From Pseudisothecium myosuroides (Eukaryota; Streptophyta; Bryopsida; Hypnales; Lembophyllaceae): 64,000 nt of DNA. This document shows positions 1 through 11,640 of the stretch, piece after piece (position 1 is the stretch's first letter; each line of letters begins with the position of its first letter). The stretch spans positions 4,402,001 to 4,466,000 of the forward strand of contig OX637293.1 in assembly GCA_951799445.1 (NCBI GenBank), given 5' to 3'. Below the pieces are notes generated by a model. It saw only the letters and a program-made list of their open reading frames with translations. It was not told the origin of the DNA and made no database searches. A program made the translations under genes and the position numbers.

Positions 1-233
1 AATTCAACAATTCACACGGTGACAAAATAGATGATTTCCACGGTTATGAGCCCGTTGTTTAAGGGTTAACCCTTTACTTTCTAAGAAGCCCAAATTGGAC
101 CTCACATTTTTTTAGCAATTTTGAAGAGTTTAAAAGGAGATTTTAAAATATTTTAATAATTAATTATTTAAAACCAATACATGCAGTGTTCTTCACTAAA
201 CTAATGATATAATAAAATTTTCCATTTAGATTA

Positions 234-798
234 TACTCCCTCTGTCCCACTAAGAACCTCCAAAATTCTTCCCATTAAGAAATTAACTATATTTTCAATC
301 AAAGTGCCAAAAATACATTCATTCAAGAATAAATAACCCATCCCTTAGATCTATGCAAAATCTCAAGCTTAGACACTATCATTTAGGCACCCAAAATTTA
401 TGTCAAAAGTGTGATATTTGAACATATTTTATAATTGCTGCCAGCTCTGTCATTTTAGATGATTTATGCAATGGGAGGTGTAATGACATGTTCTCCAACC
501 TAAATATCCAAAAATAAAAAAACTATCCCATTTTATGATTAAATTTTAATAGCACCAAAGTAGTCACTAAATAGGCTGTCAACACTACTATTTGATAAAG
601 AAATTAGTACAAGGTGTCTCATATTGCCAAGGCCAAGCTTGCAAGGCCACGGGAATGCTTTTTGATTTTCTCACTTGCCCCCACAAGGTTGTTCAATGTA
701 ACAAACACTCACTAAACAATCAAAAACACAAAAAGGAGCTTTTTAGTGGGACAAAAATTATGCTTGATTTGGAGGTTTTTAGTGGGACAGAGGGAGTA
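234..798. mobile_element. Stowaway-like MITE with TA duplication
   Basis: The ends are inverted copies of CTCCCTCTGTCCCACTAAGA (left end at 236, right end at 796) and continue with AACCTCCAAA. Each end is bordered by TA (234-235 and 797-798). CTCCCTC ends with a TA target duplication are the hallmark of Stowaway, the non-autonomous Tc1/mariner MITEs of plants. The 561-bp interior has no credible ORF. The near-identity of the ends suggests fairly recent insertion. Confidence 0.85.
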
Positions 799-859
799 CT
801 TTTTACTATATGATCAATCAAAGTTCGCAACTTAAAATCATGAATTCTTAGGAAGTAAA

Positions 860-1360
860 GGGCTAAGGTAAAGTAGCCCATTACGGACAAATTGATAGAA
901 AACTCATTGTGGACACCTAGGAATGATCCCATTATAGTGTTCATCCCATAAATGAGATTTGGGCCACAATCAATGTCTTAGCTAATCGGAATGGAGTGAT
1001 TAGTGACCACAATAGGAACTTTTAGCTCTTTAGTGTTAATTCATTGTAGGAAGTGACTTTTTAGGCTTTCTATGTTAAAAAAAGATTGTGACTGCTTTAG
1101 GTGAGTAAGATGAGAGTTATGGATATAGTTTTTGTTGGTTTTTTGGGTAGTCAAGAGACATTTTTAGGCCATGATGGGTAGAACACTTAAAATTCATAAC
1201 AAATTCACACTTTGTCGGAAAAATATAATTTCAATTGCTCTTGCCATTTCTATCACTTGTCTTTATGAAGAAAAAATATTAAAAAATTAAAAAATTTCAG
1301 CAATGACATGAGGGCAAATTCCTCATTCTGTCCGTAATGGGCTGCTTTACCTTAGTTGGA
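860..1360. repeat. Inverted-repeat unit, about 500 bp
   Basis: The segment starting CTAAGGTAAAGTAGCCCATT near 860 returns in reverse complement at about 1,325-1,357, with roughly 30 of 33 positions matching. The spacing suggests a small terminal-inverted-repeat element. I see no clear target duplication, so the class is undetermined. The interior is AT-rich without a convincing ORF. Confidence 0.45.
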
Positions 1361-2130
1361 GATGAGGCAAATGTGATAGCCACAAGCAAGCAAGAAGGTG
1401 GATACCCCCCAAATCGCCAATTTTTGGTATTGAGTTTAGTTATCATAATTAGATTGGTCAAATTTTCATATGTTCTTGTTGGCAAGTGAATGAAGGTTCC
1501 AGCCGGCACCACAAAATGTGACATTTGGATATTGTATGCAAAAGTTATCAAAGAACAAAGTTTGGTTCTAAAATGGTTTCTTCCACATAGGTATATAATT
1601 GATTTTGGAAATGTACACAAAGCAAAGATGGCAATTTAAGGTCAATGGCACATTTGGAGGTACCTACCTTATTGAATTGCAACTATTTCACTATTTCCTA
1701 CTAGAGTAACCGGCATTGCTGGATTTTTTTTTATAATTCCACATAAAGACAAATGTGAGAAATGGAGAGAACAATTGAATTTTTTTGATCAAAGTATAAA
1801 TTTGTTATGAAATTTTGAAGTGTGCTATCCAATTGGCCCAAATGAGTCTCTAGACTACCCTAAAACCAACAAAAAATGTATCTGGAATGGTCATTTTACT
1901 CACATATAGCAGTCACAATGTATTTCCTAACGTGACCACAACATGAAGGTCTATAAAAATCACATCCTATGATGAATTTACACTCAGAAGGTGGAAGTTC
2001 CTATTGCATTCACTAAACGCTCCATCACCATCATCCAAGACATTGAATGTGGCCACTAAACCATCAACCTAATGTAGCCCAATTTTCATGTATTGAAAAG
2101 AGTATGTCACACGTGGGTTGATGCAAGGCT
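1361..2130. other. AT-rich non-coding DNA
   Basis: No coding, RNA or repeat structure is recognised here. Short open frames are scattered and show no codon structure or family resemblance. Confidence 0.5.
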
Positions 2131-2850
2131 TTAACCCCTAAGTGCCCAAGCCTTTCTAAGTGTATTTTTCCTATGAAAAAAGAGTTTGGACTTTGTTATT
2201 CCCAATAAAACAAGTTGATTTTGTCTCAAAATCTAACCGTACAGATGTTTAAAAATCTTGATTATTAATATGCACATAAATTTTGAGTGTGGCATTGCAT
2301 AGGAATTGTGAGATTATAATAAGAGAAATCTATGCATCCTATTTTTAGTATGTTGTCTCTCCCCACAATGTTTGAGAAATGTGAATATAAGAGTTTTTTG
2401 GGACTGGAGGTGACATGAACAACTAGAAATTGTATTAGCACACTAAAATGCACTTCCAAAAACCTTAAGTTCAGATGAAGTACTATGAAACTCATTACAC
2501 AATCCACCTTGCAATTGTTGAAATGCAATTTTTTTTATAAGTAGAAATTGCAAATAATTCCAAATCAACACTTAAGTATTTAAATTTTCAAAAGTGAAAA
2601 TCATGAAAATACTTTACTCTTTCCATTAGGACCATTTTCAAAGCAAATGGTTAAATACAATTTTATAGATTTCAAATTAAGTGAAATTGGCAAGCTTTGC
2701 TCAAAGCCAAGAAATTGAGTAAAATTTGTAAGCTTTACCCTTCCACTAATAGTACATGTATGCCTTTGAGGACCTCCCAAAAATCAAATATTTACCTTTT
2801 TCAATGAAAAAAGTGCATTTATAATCACCATTGCCCAAAATGCATTTCCT
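2131..2850 (-). repeat. TTAA/CCCCTAA-ended repeat, partial copy
   Basis: Begins TTAACCCCTAAG at 2131 and runs as an inverted, diverged copy of 36,937-37,744. Matching landmarks include the stretch around 2,165-2,190 (versus about 37,690-37,735) and 2,270-2,390 (versus about 37,490-37,600). The far end expected near 2,930 is not recognisable, so the copy is truncated or badly decayed. TTAA followed by CCC resembles the target and end of piggyBac-type elements. Confidence 0.55.
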
Positions 2851-4035
2851 ACATTTGAATCCAAAAACAACAATGAAACTTAGATATTGATGAACACAAT
2901 GAGAAAATGGGAGCCAAGCATCAATTTTTGGCACAATATAGAAATAATAGGAGAGCCTAGAATCAACAATATGTAGAAATTTCATAACTTATTTATAGGG
3001 TGTCCAAATAATGCTTGCTAAAATACGTTGGAATCTCCTTATATTTTCATGAAGACTAGGGATTTTTTTTCCCTTGAAAATTCTCTAAAAAGCGATGAAA
3101 TGTTGGGGTCTCGGTTTTGGGGTATAAAAATGGCATGATTTTGAATCTGTAAATTTGCCAAAAATGTGGGTGCCACACCCTGTCCATCGCCATCGATTTG
3201 CAATGAGAGAGATGTACATGGCCCGGTTGAGTGATGGAAACTAGAAATTGTCATTGGACATGACCAAAACTCACATGGAATAAGGAAAAAAATAATTATT
3301 ACTTATGTCATGACCTATCAAATTAGCATATGTAGCGACTTCCCCTGCACAACCTACATTGCCTACGGGAACAAAATAAAAAAAACCCTAATAATAGGTT
3401 GAAGACAAGTTTTTTTTAGCAAATTTTTGTTAAAAAGCAATGCAATTTTTTTTGGGGGGGGGGGAATATTTGGCGAGACATTCTTTCTTTTTTGATGGAT
3501 GAAATCTCAAAATGCTACCAAATCTTGGGATGGTATCCCTCTATTTTTGATGAATGTACATACTTTTGAATGAATCAATAAATTTCATCCATACATTGTA
3601 GGTTTCATCCAATTATATGGATGTAAATGGCTTCATCACTCCAGTGAAGATTGCTTCCTACACTTCCTAAAAGAAATGGAAAAAAAACCCTGGTTAAGCA
3701 ACTTGAACCCACAATGCAAATTAGATTTTTTTTGCCTTTTTGGTGCTAGATTGCACCCAAAATTAATAATTTGGCTAAAAAATGGCAAAGAATCGTGAAG
3801 TTTTTTGCCAAAAAAATTCTTATTAAAAATAAATCTTGGATGAAATGGCTAGATTTGGTGAATGAAAACAAAATTATAGACATTTGATATGTGCTACTGT
3901 GATATTTTCTATCCAATATGTAGATGAAAAATGCTAAAATTTGGAGCACCACTATAACATTCAATAACGCCACTTTGGCACTTCGTAAAAAATGACAAAA
4001 AAAAAGTCCTGATGCAAATGATTATTGTTTAAGAT
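2851..4035. other. AT-rich non-coding DNA
   Basis: No gene recognised. Contains a poly-G run near 3,453-3,464 and scattered short frames without family resemblance. Confidence 0.5.
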
Positions 4036-4375
4036 AACAGGCTCTAAAATTGCACAGGCTCTAAAATCGCCCACCCTATTATAATGTACACTGCTTATAC
4101 ATGTAACTATTTCATAGCCTTTAGTGATGTACAAACAATGTACATTTTAGGGGGTGGGCGATTTTAGAGCCCTATGCCACTTCAACTTCAAAATTTCATA
4201 ACTAATTCCAGAAAGCTCCAAAAAATATGAAATGACTTGGGTTAGATGCCAATTCCTCTTGTCTTTCAAGGAAAATTTATCGAAAAATATATTTTGAGAC
4301 GTTTCACCTCCCCAAAATTCAGTTTCAGCTCTTAGGTGGGCGATTTCTGAACCTGTTACCTTAATAATAGTAAGC
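4036..4375. repeat. Nested inverted repeats
   Basis: An inner pair matches almost perfectly: GGCTCTAAAATCGCCCACCC at about 4,057 and its reverse complement at about 4,153-4,173. An outer pair begins AACAGG at about 4,037 and ends CCTGTT at about 4,362, and carries a second copy of the same GCCCACC-type sequence. It looks like a small foldback or MITE-type insertion, lying immediately upstream of the GC-rich promoter region. Confidence 0.5.
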
Positions 4376-4383
4376 ACGCCTCG

Positions 4384-4823
4384 GTTGCTGTTAGCGTCGA
4401 TTACGGGTGGCTATTCCTGGCCACCGGTTCTCCCCGTTCGTTGGCCGAACAGACGCATGTCCGTCAACGCTTTCACCAGAACGCCAACCGCTAAGAACGG
4501 TCAAAGTGTCACTGTCAACCTCCGTCAAACGCTGAGGTGGATCTGGGTGGCCAGCAGAAGCCCTGACGTGGAATGCCAGCGGGACCCGTCACTTCGGACC
4601 CGCGCCAATCACGTGCACTGACAATCGACACGCTGTCACACGGTGAAGAGGCCACGGTCCCACCCTATTCGCGTGAACAGTACCCATGGCCGTGCCGGTT
4701 GTCACCCCTCCGCGTCGCAGAGTTTGTGTGTCAATGCCCGCCACCTTTCATCAAACGCAACTGACCCGCGGCCTGATTTTATTAATCCATTCCGCTTCTC
4801 GTTTTCCTTGTCCTCCAGACGCA
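4384..4823 (+). promoter_or_regulatory. GC-rich, CpG-rich promoter region of the PRODH gene
   Basis: Base composition changes abruptly near 4,384 from about 70% AT to GC-rich with many CpG dinucleotides, then fades at about 4,900. This precedes the transcribed leader of the downstream proline dehydrogenase gene. Overlapping short ORFs in several frames are products of the base composition and show no codon pattern. Promoter assignment is inferred from position and composition; I cannot pick a convincing TATA box. Confidence 0.5.
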
Positions 4824-5255
4824 GAGCTTCTCATCGAGACCATTCCTGTGAAATTTGGTGCAGTGGAGGCCCGGGATCCTGCGTTGCGAGCCTCGTAAGT
4901 GGACTTATTTTCTTGTCTTGCCAGTGCAATTGAGTAGAGAATGTTTTTTTTAATTTTTGATATTGCGCGACAAATTTTCAATTCGCTTTTAACTTCTGCT
5001 GTTTATCAGTTGAAGAGCTCCTCATCGAGACCATTCTTGTGAAATTTGGTGCAGTGGAGGCCCAGGATCCTGTGTTGCGAGCCTCGTTAGTGTATTTAAT
5101 TTCTTGTCTTAACTTGCCAGCGCAATTGAGTTGAGAGAAATTTTTTTTTTTTCTGATATTGCGCGACAGCTTTTCATTTCGCTTTATCCTTCTGGTGTTC
5201 TTCAGTTGAAGAGCTTCTCATCGAGACCACTCTTGTTAAATTTTTTGAAGCGAAG
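4824..5255 (+). repeat. Tandemly repeated 5' leader segment, about 2.4 units of 191-196 bp
   Basis: A unit starting GAGCTTCTCATCGAGACC occurs at 4,824, 5,015 and 5,211. Units 1 and 2 continue with GTGAAATTTGGTGCAGTGGA and GTTGCGAGCCTCGT, and unit 3 diverges after about 40 bp. Each full unit carries a donor-like site (CCTC|GTAAGT in unit 1, CCTC|GTTAGT in unit 2) and a following acceptor-like site (TTATCAG|TTGAAG, CTTCAG|TTGAAG). The repeat therefore resembles a duplicated exon plus intron of a 5' untranslated leader. Confidence 0.65.
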
Positions 5256-6398
5256 CTTGGGAATACTGTGTTGAGAGCTTTTTCTTGGCCAGTGAGATTG
5301 GGAGGAGAAAGCGTTTTGCTGTGATTCTTTAGAGGGAAATTCTGTGGAGGGCAAGATCGAGCTGCTGGACAAGTTGCGTGCGGGCCGCGCGGAAGTACCA
5401 GTTTTCTGTGGATTTCAGTGGAAGAGCGGACTGAAATACTTACCTCTTCAAGGGATTTAATCTGTTCAGGTTTGTGAGGGATACGGTTTTCCCTTGTTGT
5501 TGATATTGTTGCGAAGTAGAGCGGTGGACAATTGATCTTAGAGCTAACGTCGGTGAGAGATGCGCACCTTCCGGCATGTCTTCTTTTCATTCTCTTTTCT
5601 TGCCAATTTATCTCTGCGAAGTTCCGCAATTGGTACTGCTAATTAATCGCGTTGAAATTTTGCGCCTGAAGCTTCCCGTGCACATTCATTTGAGGTAGGC
5701 AGTTGCTGATTAACGATGAGGAGGGAGACTCCGTGACTTTTTTTTTCCCCTTTATCTCGTCTGTAGCCTCCATTCGAAATGAATGCCAGGGGAATTGCAG
5801 CGCATCTGTATGGACAAGAAAGTATTTTCTTCGTTTAGATTAAAAACTTTCTTCGTTGCATCGGCTACAGAGTACAAACGAGATAAAAGGGGGAAAAACA
5901 CTAGATGTCTCCCCTGTTTCGAATCGCTTTGCTTTTTCAGTGTGGTTGGAACTTTTGAGAGATTTTGTGCCACATTACACCAACGGGAGAATGCTTAGCT
6001 TTCTGCTGGACAAGGATATTTGGAAATTTTGTTACTGGATTTTAACCTCCACCGAGATCGACTCTCTTTCGGGAAAATTCATCTCTTGAGAACTGCATTA
6101 TTGTTTCAATGCTTTCAATACAAGAGTACATGTTGGGTCACACTTATTTCGCTTATCGAGCGCTTTGTGATTTATTGTTCTGATCGTTAGTGATTTGGAG
6201 AGCAGAATCATTTATCAATTCATTTCTAATGGGACATATGATGCTTACTCGTTCTCGCTTTTCGGTATCCATGTTTTACCAGAGCAAATGTTTGACAGAT
6301 GGAGCTGACCATGATCGTGTCAATGTTGACAGCGGTTTCATCTCGACAAGGAGGATTCTATACGACTCTTCTGATTTTCAAGAGTGTGTTGACCTTCC
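5256..6398 (+). other. Probable 5' leader and leader introns of the PRODH gene
   Basis: Of mixed composition, richer in GC than the flanking intergenic DNA, and lying between the repeated leader and the proline dehydrogenase start codon. Several upstream ATGs open short frames, none with family resemblance. The segment is most simply 5' untranslated sequence with one or more introns. Confidence 0.4.
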
Positions 6399-8407
6399 AT
6401 GGCATGGCGCAGCAGCCAGGTTCTCTTCCGGCGTGGATATTCGTCCAAAAGTTTGCCAAGGAGCCCTCTGTTTGCCAGAGGAGTGACAACATTCAACTCA
6501 CCTCCTACGACCGCAGAAGACACTTCTGACGTCTTGCCGCAAACGCAGAATGGCGAGGCAATTTTTGCTGGATTCAGCTCGAAGGAGCTTGGAAGGACAC
6601 TTTTAAATCTACACCTGGTTGCGTACGAGCCAGTAGTGGATTTAAGCTTGAAGGTTCTTACTTCTCCCATGATGAGATATGCCCTGGTCCATGTACCTGT
6701 AAATCACGTGGTGAAGCGGACTGCTTATTCCCATTTTTGTGCCGGAGAGAATGTAGAGGAAGCCTCGAGGACATTGCAAAGAATGTGGGAACTGGGGCTA
6801 CGAGGAGTTTTGGATTACGGTTCTGAGGATGCAACAGACAACAAATCTTGCGATGAAAACCTCGAGAAATTCGTCCAAGTGGTCCAGCAGACTAGCCAAC
6901 TTCCTCTAGGGTCGGTAAGTAGCGGACGTGATCTTCTCTTAAAAGTAGGTTTCGGTTTGTTCTTTGGTCTGATATTTCGTCAAATCTGGAAAGTTGACTG
7001 ATTGGACTCAGGGTTCATATCCTTGCCGTTACCATGTGCCATTTTCTTTATCCGATATCCTGCAACCTTGAGCTTTGACAAGTCTGTTACATTTGTAGAA
7101 ATGTAGGATGTATCGTTGTGTTTGTTTTCCCTCGCATTATCGAGTTGAATCAATGTCTGAGTGTTCGACATTTTGCGCGATCGTTCTGCAGGTGAGCGCC
7201 TCATGCGTGAAGATTTCCGCCATTTGCCCTATCCAACTTTTAGAGCGAGTTAGCAATCTACTCCGATGGCAGCATGTGCACAAGGAATTCAAGCTGCCAT
7301 GGAAGCAGGATGTGATCCCTTTCCTGGCCGAAGATAGTCCCACGTACCATGTAACTTCGCCCCCAGAGCCTCTTACGAAAGAAGAAGAAATAGACTTGGC
7401 ACTTGCTCATGATCGTCTGTCGGAACTGTGCAAGGCTTGTGAGCAGGAAGGTCTACCTCTGCTGATTGATGCGGAGTACTCATCCGTTCAGCCAGCAATT
7501 GATTATATCATTCACGCAGCTGCGGCCGATTTCAACAAAGGTGCTCGGCCAATCATTTACGGAACTATGCAGGCATACCTGAAGGATTCATTTTCACGAC
7601 TTAAACTTGCAGTAAAAGGTTCTCATGATCGGGGACTTTCCTATTGTGTGAAACTTGTTCGAGGGGCTTACATATCTCGAGAAAAGGAACTGGCATCTTC
7701 TTCGCGGGTTCCTTCTCCGATTCATTCCAATATTGAAGGGACACACCGGTGCTACAATTTGTGTGCTGCATTCATGCTGGAGCAAGCAGCTAATGGGGAT
7801 GGGGCAGTGGTGGTTGCCACTCACAACATGGATTCCGGTACGTCAAGTGCACTTCTCTCTCTCTATTGTGAGCAATTGCAGCTGCTATGTGAGCAAAGGA
7901 CTCCCGCGCCATATTTCATTCCCTGTATGTTGAGTGTATCCAAGGATTTCTTACATCTTCACTATGGAGATTATGTGTACTGTGCAATACAAGTCATTGT
8001 GGTTTATTATGCTCTGGTTCATAGTGGCGTGATTTCAACTTCAGGACGATTGACAAACTATTTGAGCTCTCTGATTGCTGGACTATTATTCAGGACGAAA
8101 AGCGGCTGCTAAAGCCCAAGAGTTGGGACTGTCGAGAGAAGATCCTCGATTACAATTTGCACAGCTGAAGGGAATGGCTGATGTGTTATCACTGTCGTTG
8201 GCACAAGCGGGCTTCAGAGTGAGCAAGTATCTACCTTTCGGCCCTGTTCCTGACGTGATTCCCTACCTTGTCAGACGTGCGGAGGAGAACCGTGGACTTC
8301 TGGGCAACACTGTATACGAACGTCAGGCTATCAGGTGCCATGCTTTCCTTCACTTGCTGTGTATGACAACCTTGCTCATAATTTATTGTAGGGCTTGGAT
8401 GCTTTGA
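6399..8407 (+). CDS. PRODH: Proline dehydrogenase (mitochondrial, FAD-dependent)
   Basis: Oxidises L-proline to 1-pyrroline-5-carboxylate, passing electrons through FAD to the respiratory chain at the mitochondrial inner membrane; it is the first step of proline catabolism. Model: exon 1 6399-6914, exon 2 7192-7837, exon 3 8094-8334, all with GT-AG borders and compatible phases. The start at 6399 gives an Arg/Ser-rich presequence (MAWRSSQVLFRRGYSSKS). Visible family landmarks: HFCAGE, KISAICP, LLRW, PLLIDAE, KLVRGAYIS, ATHNMDSG, FAQLKGM, SKYLPFGPV and the substrate-binding YLVRRAEENRG. The C-terminus is uncertain. Exon 3 may read through to TGA at 8405-8407 (about 491 residues), may use a 57-bp intron to 8392 (about 472 residues), or may splice to an exon I cannot identify. 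Plant homologues are about 500 residues. The gene looks intact. Confidence 0.92.
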
Positions 8408-10298
8408 TTAAGTTTTAGATTGAAGTGCTTCGGCGCCATACCAATGATACACCAAGTTCCCACCGAGTCCTGTTTGGTCAGGGAGGGTGTTTCTATTGAA
8501 TGTCATTTTCGGGGTCATTTTGTGCAATATCTAAAAAGAAGTTAACATGAGTTGCAAGAGGTTGGTAGGTTCAAGTATCACTTGAAGGGCCATGGGAATC
8601 ATTTTTTGAAAGTAAAGTTGTGTATGCTATTTAGTTGAAGTTAGATTGCGAATTCCTTACGCTCTCTGGGGTTGTGATGGGGCCAGGACTGAGCTTCGAA
8701 GACGCTTGCTGCAAGGTTAAAACCTGCGACGTTAACAAGATTCATCAGAGTGCAGATTACGAGTGGAAAGCCGTCGTACAGATGTTTTGCTTTGCCATCA
8801 TTGCAGTGCTTATTGTATATTCTCTTTTTTCTTTCTGGGTGTGCATATATTGCTGGTACATATTGTAGAAGAATTGGTGAGAAAACCGTCCTTTCCTAGC
8901 TCTCAAATTTCAACATGTAGGTTAAGATAGGTACTTTTAAGTATCCACAAATGAAGATCCCGCCATTGGGTGCCAAAAGCAATTTTAGGTTCATGTAACA
9001 AACAACAGCACGTCCATTGGCGAAATGGCTTTGCTGTCTGCTAGAATCGAATTTTGATAGCGTTGTCTCAAACGCTTGTACTTATTCCAACTTAAACCAA
9101 GAATTGAATTCAAATCACTGCCATTCTTTAACATTTGGTGGATATTTCTCGACTTGGATATTTCACAATGTCCATCATTTTTTGCTCCATAGTAGATATT
9201 GTGAAGGTTGAAAGATTTGTGTTTGATGCATGTTCAAGAAAATTCCTTGCAACAAGAGATGCAGAAGAAACAAGCTAGAAATGTCATACTACAACATGTC
9301 AAAGTATGTGCAAGAGCTCACTGAGGTGCCCCCAACAATTTTGCGTTCCAGTATTCACCATTTCCTGCAATTTAGATGTGAGTTTTAGCCATAAAATTGA
9401 TCTTTTACGAATTAGAAGCAACTGTAGAAAATGAAGTTTATAATAATGATCTATTTTCTATGTTGTTTTTAAAATTTGATTTTTTTTTAAAAATTGATTA
9501 TTTTATTGCAATTTTAACTGTGGGCCAATGATCCCAATCTATCAAATGTTATAATTATTGAATGACACATAGTTGTACTCTACACTATAATGTTTTTTCA
9601 TAATAATATATGCATGCAGAAAAATTTCCAAAATTTTGAGGTTATTTTTTTATTTGATATGAATTTTCTTTGAGTTTTTCCTCAAAAATGTACTATAATT
9701 CCAAACGTCAATCACTTTTGGGCTCTGCAAGGAATTTAGACCATGTTTGTATATACCAAAGTCTATAGGACAATTGTGTCTCCTTCTAGTAATAGGTGGA
9801 TTCTATGTTATTCTACCTTATTTTTACAAACACAAATTTGTAGTCAAGATGCTCCATAAAGTTTGTTGAACAATTAATTGAAGTTTTTGATCATCTTGGT
9901 AGTGTTGTGGTGAACTTTAGTGATTTTTTGTTTGTGTCATAGTAGAAGTGTTGAATCTAGGGTTGGATCCAAGGTCTGATTCCACCTTGTGTGACTTGCT
10001 TGAATATACTAGTGAGTATTTTGAGTGCATATTTGGTGTTATTATTATGAGCTAATTTGTGCACTTTGTGCATTCTAATTTGTTTATTTCATTTTATATA
10101 TACATTTAAATAATGATGTGTATATCATATGTGACATTGATAATTCTTGCTTAAGATTGAAGGACTTGTAAATGTGGTAATGTTTGGTGGTTTAGTTTTC
10201 TCAGTTTTCCAATGTGTCCAGTAGTAATGAAATAAAATGTCAATTGAGTATTGTAAACCTATGGTTTTTATTTTTGTTACTGGGTAATTAATTTTCAT
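8408..10298 (+). other. Probable PRODH 3' region, then gene-free AT-rich DNA
   Basis: The first few hundred bases, especially about 8,635-8,870, keep a less AT-rich composition and probably include 3' untranslated or last-exon sequence of the proline dehydrogenase gene. Beyond about 9,200 I see only AT-rich DNA without coding or repeat signals. Confidence 0.4.
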
Positions 10299-10490
10299 GG
10301 TATTTAAGGGGATTGGATATAATAGATTTAGTTCAACTAAGGCTTATACGGGGATCTTATGTTCCTACTCTTTATATGAGTGTGGGAAGTTTTTATGGTA
10401 TTTTTGAGGATTAGATATAATAGACTTAGTCCAACTAAGGCTTACATGTGGACCTTATGTTCCTATTCTTTATATGAGTGTTCAAAGTAC
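10299..10490 (+). repeat. Direct tandem duplication, period about 98 bp
   Basis: The segment containing GATTGGATATAATAGA at 10,311 and CTTATGTTCCTACTCTTTAT repeats about 98 bp downstream as GATTAGATATAATAGA at 10,409 with a few substitutions. Two units are visible. No function is evident. Confidence 0.75.
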
Positions 10491-10976
10491 ATTGCAACCC
10501 TTTTACTTTTATCTGTCAATATTTGTAATTGATATCTACCAAACTTTTGAAAGTTTTTTGGAGAAGAATCATGAGGTTGTAGTATATAAATTTTATCAAT
10601 TGTATAGGGACATTGGAATTGGTTTATAATAGAGATATATCATTGTATAGGTGATTTGATATATAAAGTTTAGATGGAATATAGGTGATTGCAAGTAGTA
10701 ATTTGTTAACCTTACGATTAAATATAATAGAAAAAATCAATTTGGTCAAAATAGACGTTTGTAAACATTGTCAAGGTATAGTTTATCTCTAAATTTTAGA
10801 AATGATGAAGATTTAAAAGCTCTTTTTATATTTAGTTATTTTCAACACAACTCATATGAGTTTTAAAATGCTTGTAAGGCTTCAGTAATTGATACTTTGA
10901 ACAAGAAAGTAAAATAAAGTGTAGTAAAACTCACTACAAAATTTTATGAGACGCTTATCACAAATATGCTAGATAT
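10491..10976. other. AT-rich non-coding DNA
   Basis: No feature recognised between the tandem duplication and the foldback element. Confidence 0.5.
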
Positions 10977-11338
10977 ATCATCTCGAACTTAGTGGCTTCA
11001 TACCTGCGTACCAGAGTCTTATTGATTCAGTGGCTTCATACTTGCGTACCATAATCATACTGATTACGTGTATTTGGACGCACTGAATCAGTGTGAAAAC
11101 AATGAATATCAATAACGTATGATTCTTGTACTATTATTAGTACAATTTACGTGCATTTTGGATACCACATTTGTATAATTAAAGTACATAAATTGTACGC
11201 TTTTAAAACCCTTTTTAACGACACTGATTTAGTGCGTCCAAATACACGTAATCAGTACGATTATGGTACGCAGGTATGAAGCCATTGAATCAGTACGATG
11301 TCTGTTAAAAAAACGTCATTCCTTAAGTTCGAGATGAT
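10977..11338. mobile_element. Foldback (long inverted repeat) element, 362 bp
   Basis: The outer ends are inverted copies of ATCATCTCGAACTTA (10,977 and 11,338). Arms of more than 100 bp follow, including TGGCTTCATACCTGCGTACC against GGTACGCAGGTATGAAGCCA, and ACGTGTATTTGGACGCACTG against its complement near 11,230. The centre is a short AT-rich loop. It has no coding capacity. A transcript would form a long hairpin, so this could be a small-RNA source. Confidence 0.8.
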
Positions 11339-11640
11339 GGAAATTAATTCTTGGTCAATTGTTCTACGAGAGTACTTATGCAAGGTCATTCAAGAATATT
11401 GATCAAATATGGGATTTGAATATGCAAATCATATAGCATTAGCACGCACATTAAAGTAAAATATGATAAAAGTAACTATTTTTTGACAATTTATTTTGGA
11501 CATACAAATAGTGATATAGTTTGTATTTCTACTTGGATATTTCATTTGTATTTGAATTCCATTTTGATCATGATTACAACAACTACACCTACTTCAAACA
11601 CTTTAAGCATTGAAAATAGCTTTTGTTATTAGAGTGGTCA

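Noticed and set aside
4384..4981. Several overlapping ORFs on both strands in the GC-rich segment
   Set aside because: They arise because stop codons are rare in GC-rich DNA; frames overlap each other and no protein family is recognisable.
4865..5065. GGATCC motifs in the PRODH leader as further copies of the MULE palindrome core
   Set aside because: They read GGGATCCTGCG and AGGATCCTGTG, without the flanking CCGACGG sequence or hairpin arms.
5174..5629. 151-codon minus-strand ORF
   Set aside because: It lies antisense across the repeated PRODH leader, starts and ends within non-coding features and shows no domain.
6190..6486. Upstream plus-strand ORF overlapping the PRODH start
   Set aside because: It is in a different frame from the recognised protein; the Arg/Ser-rich presequence starting at 6399 is the better N-terminus.
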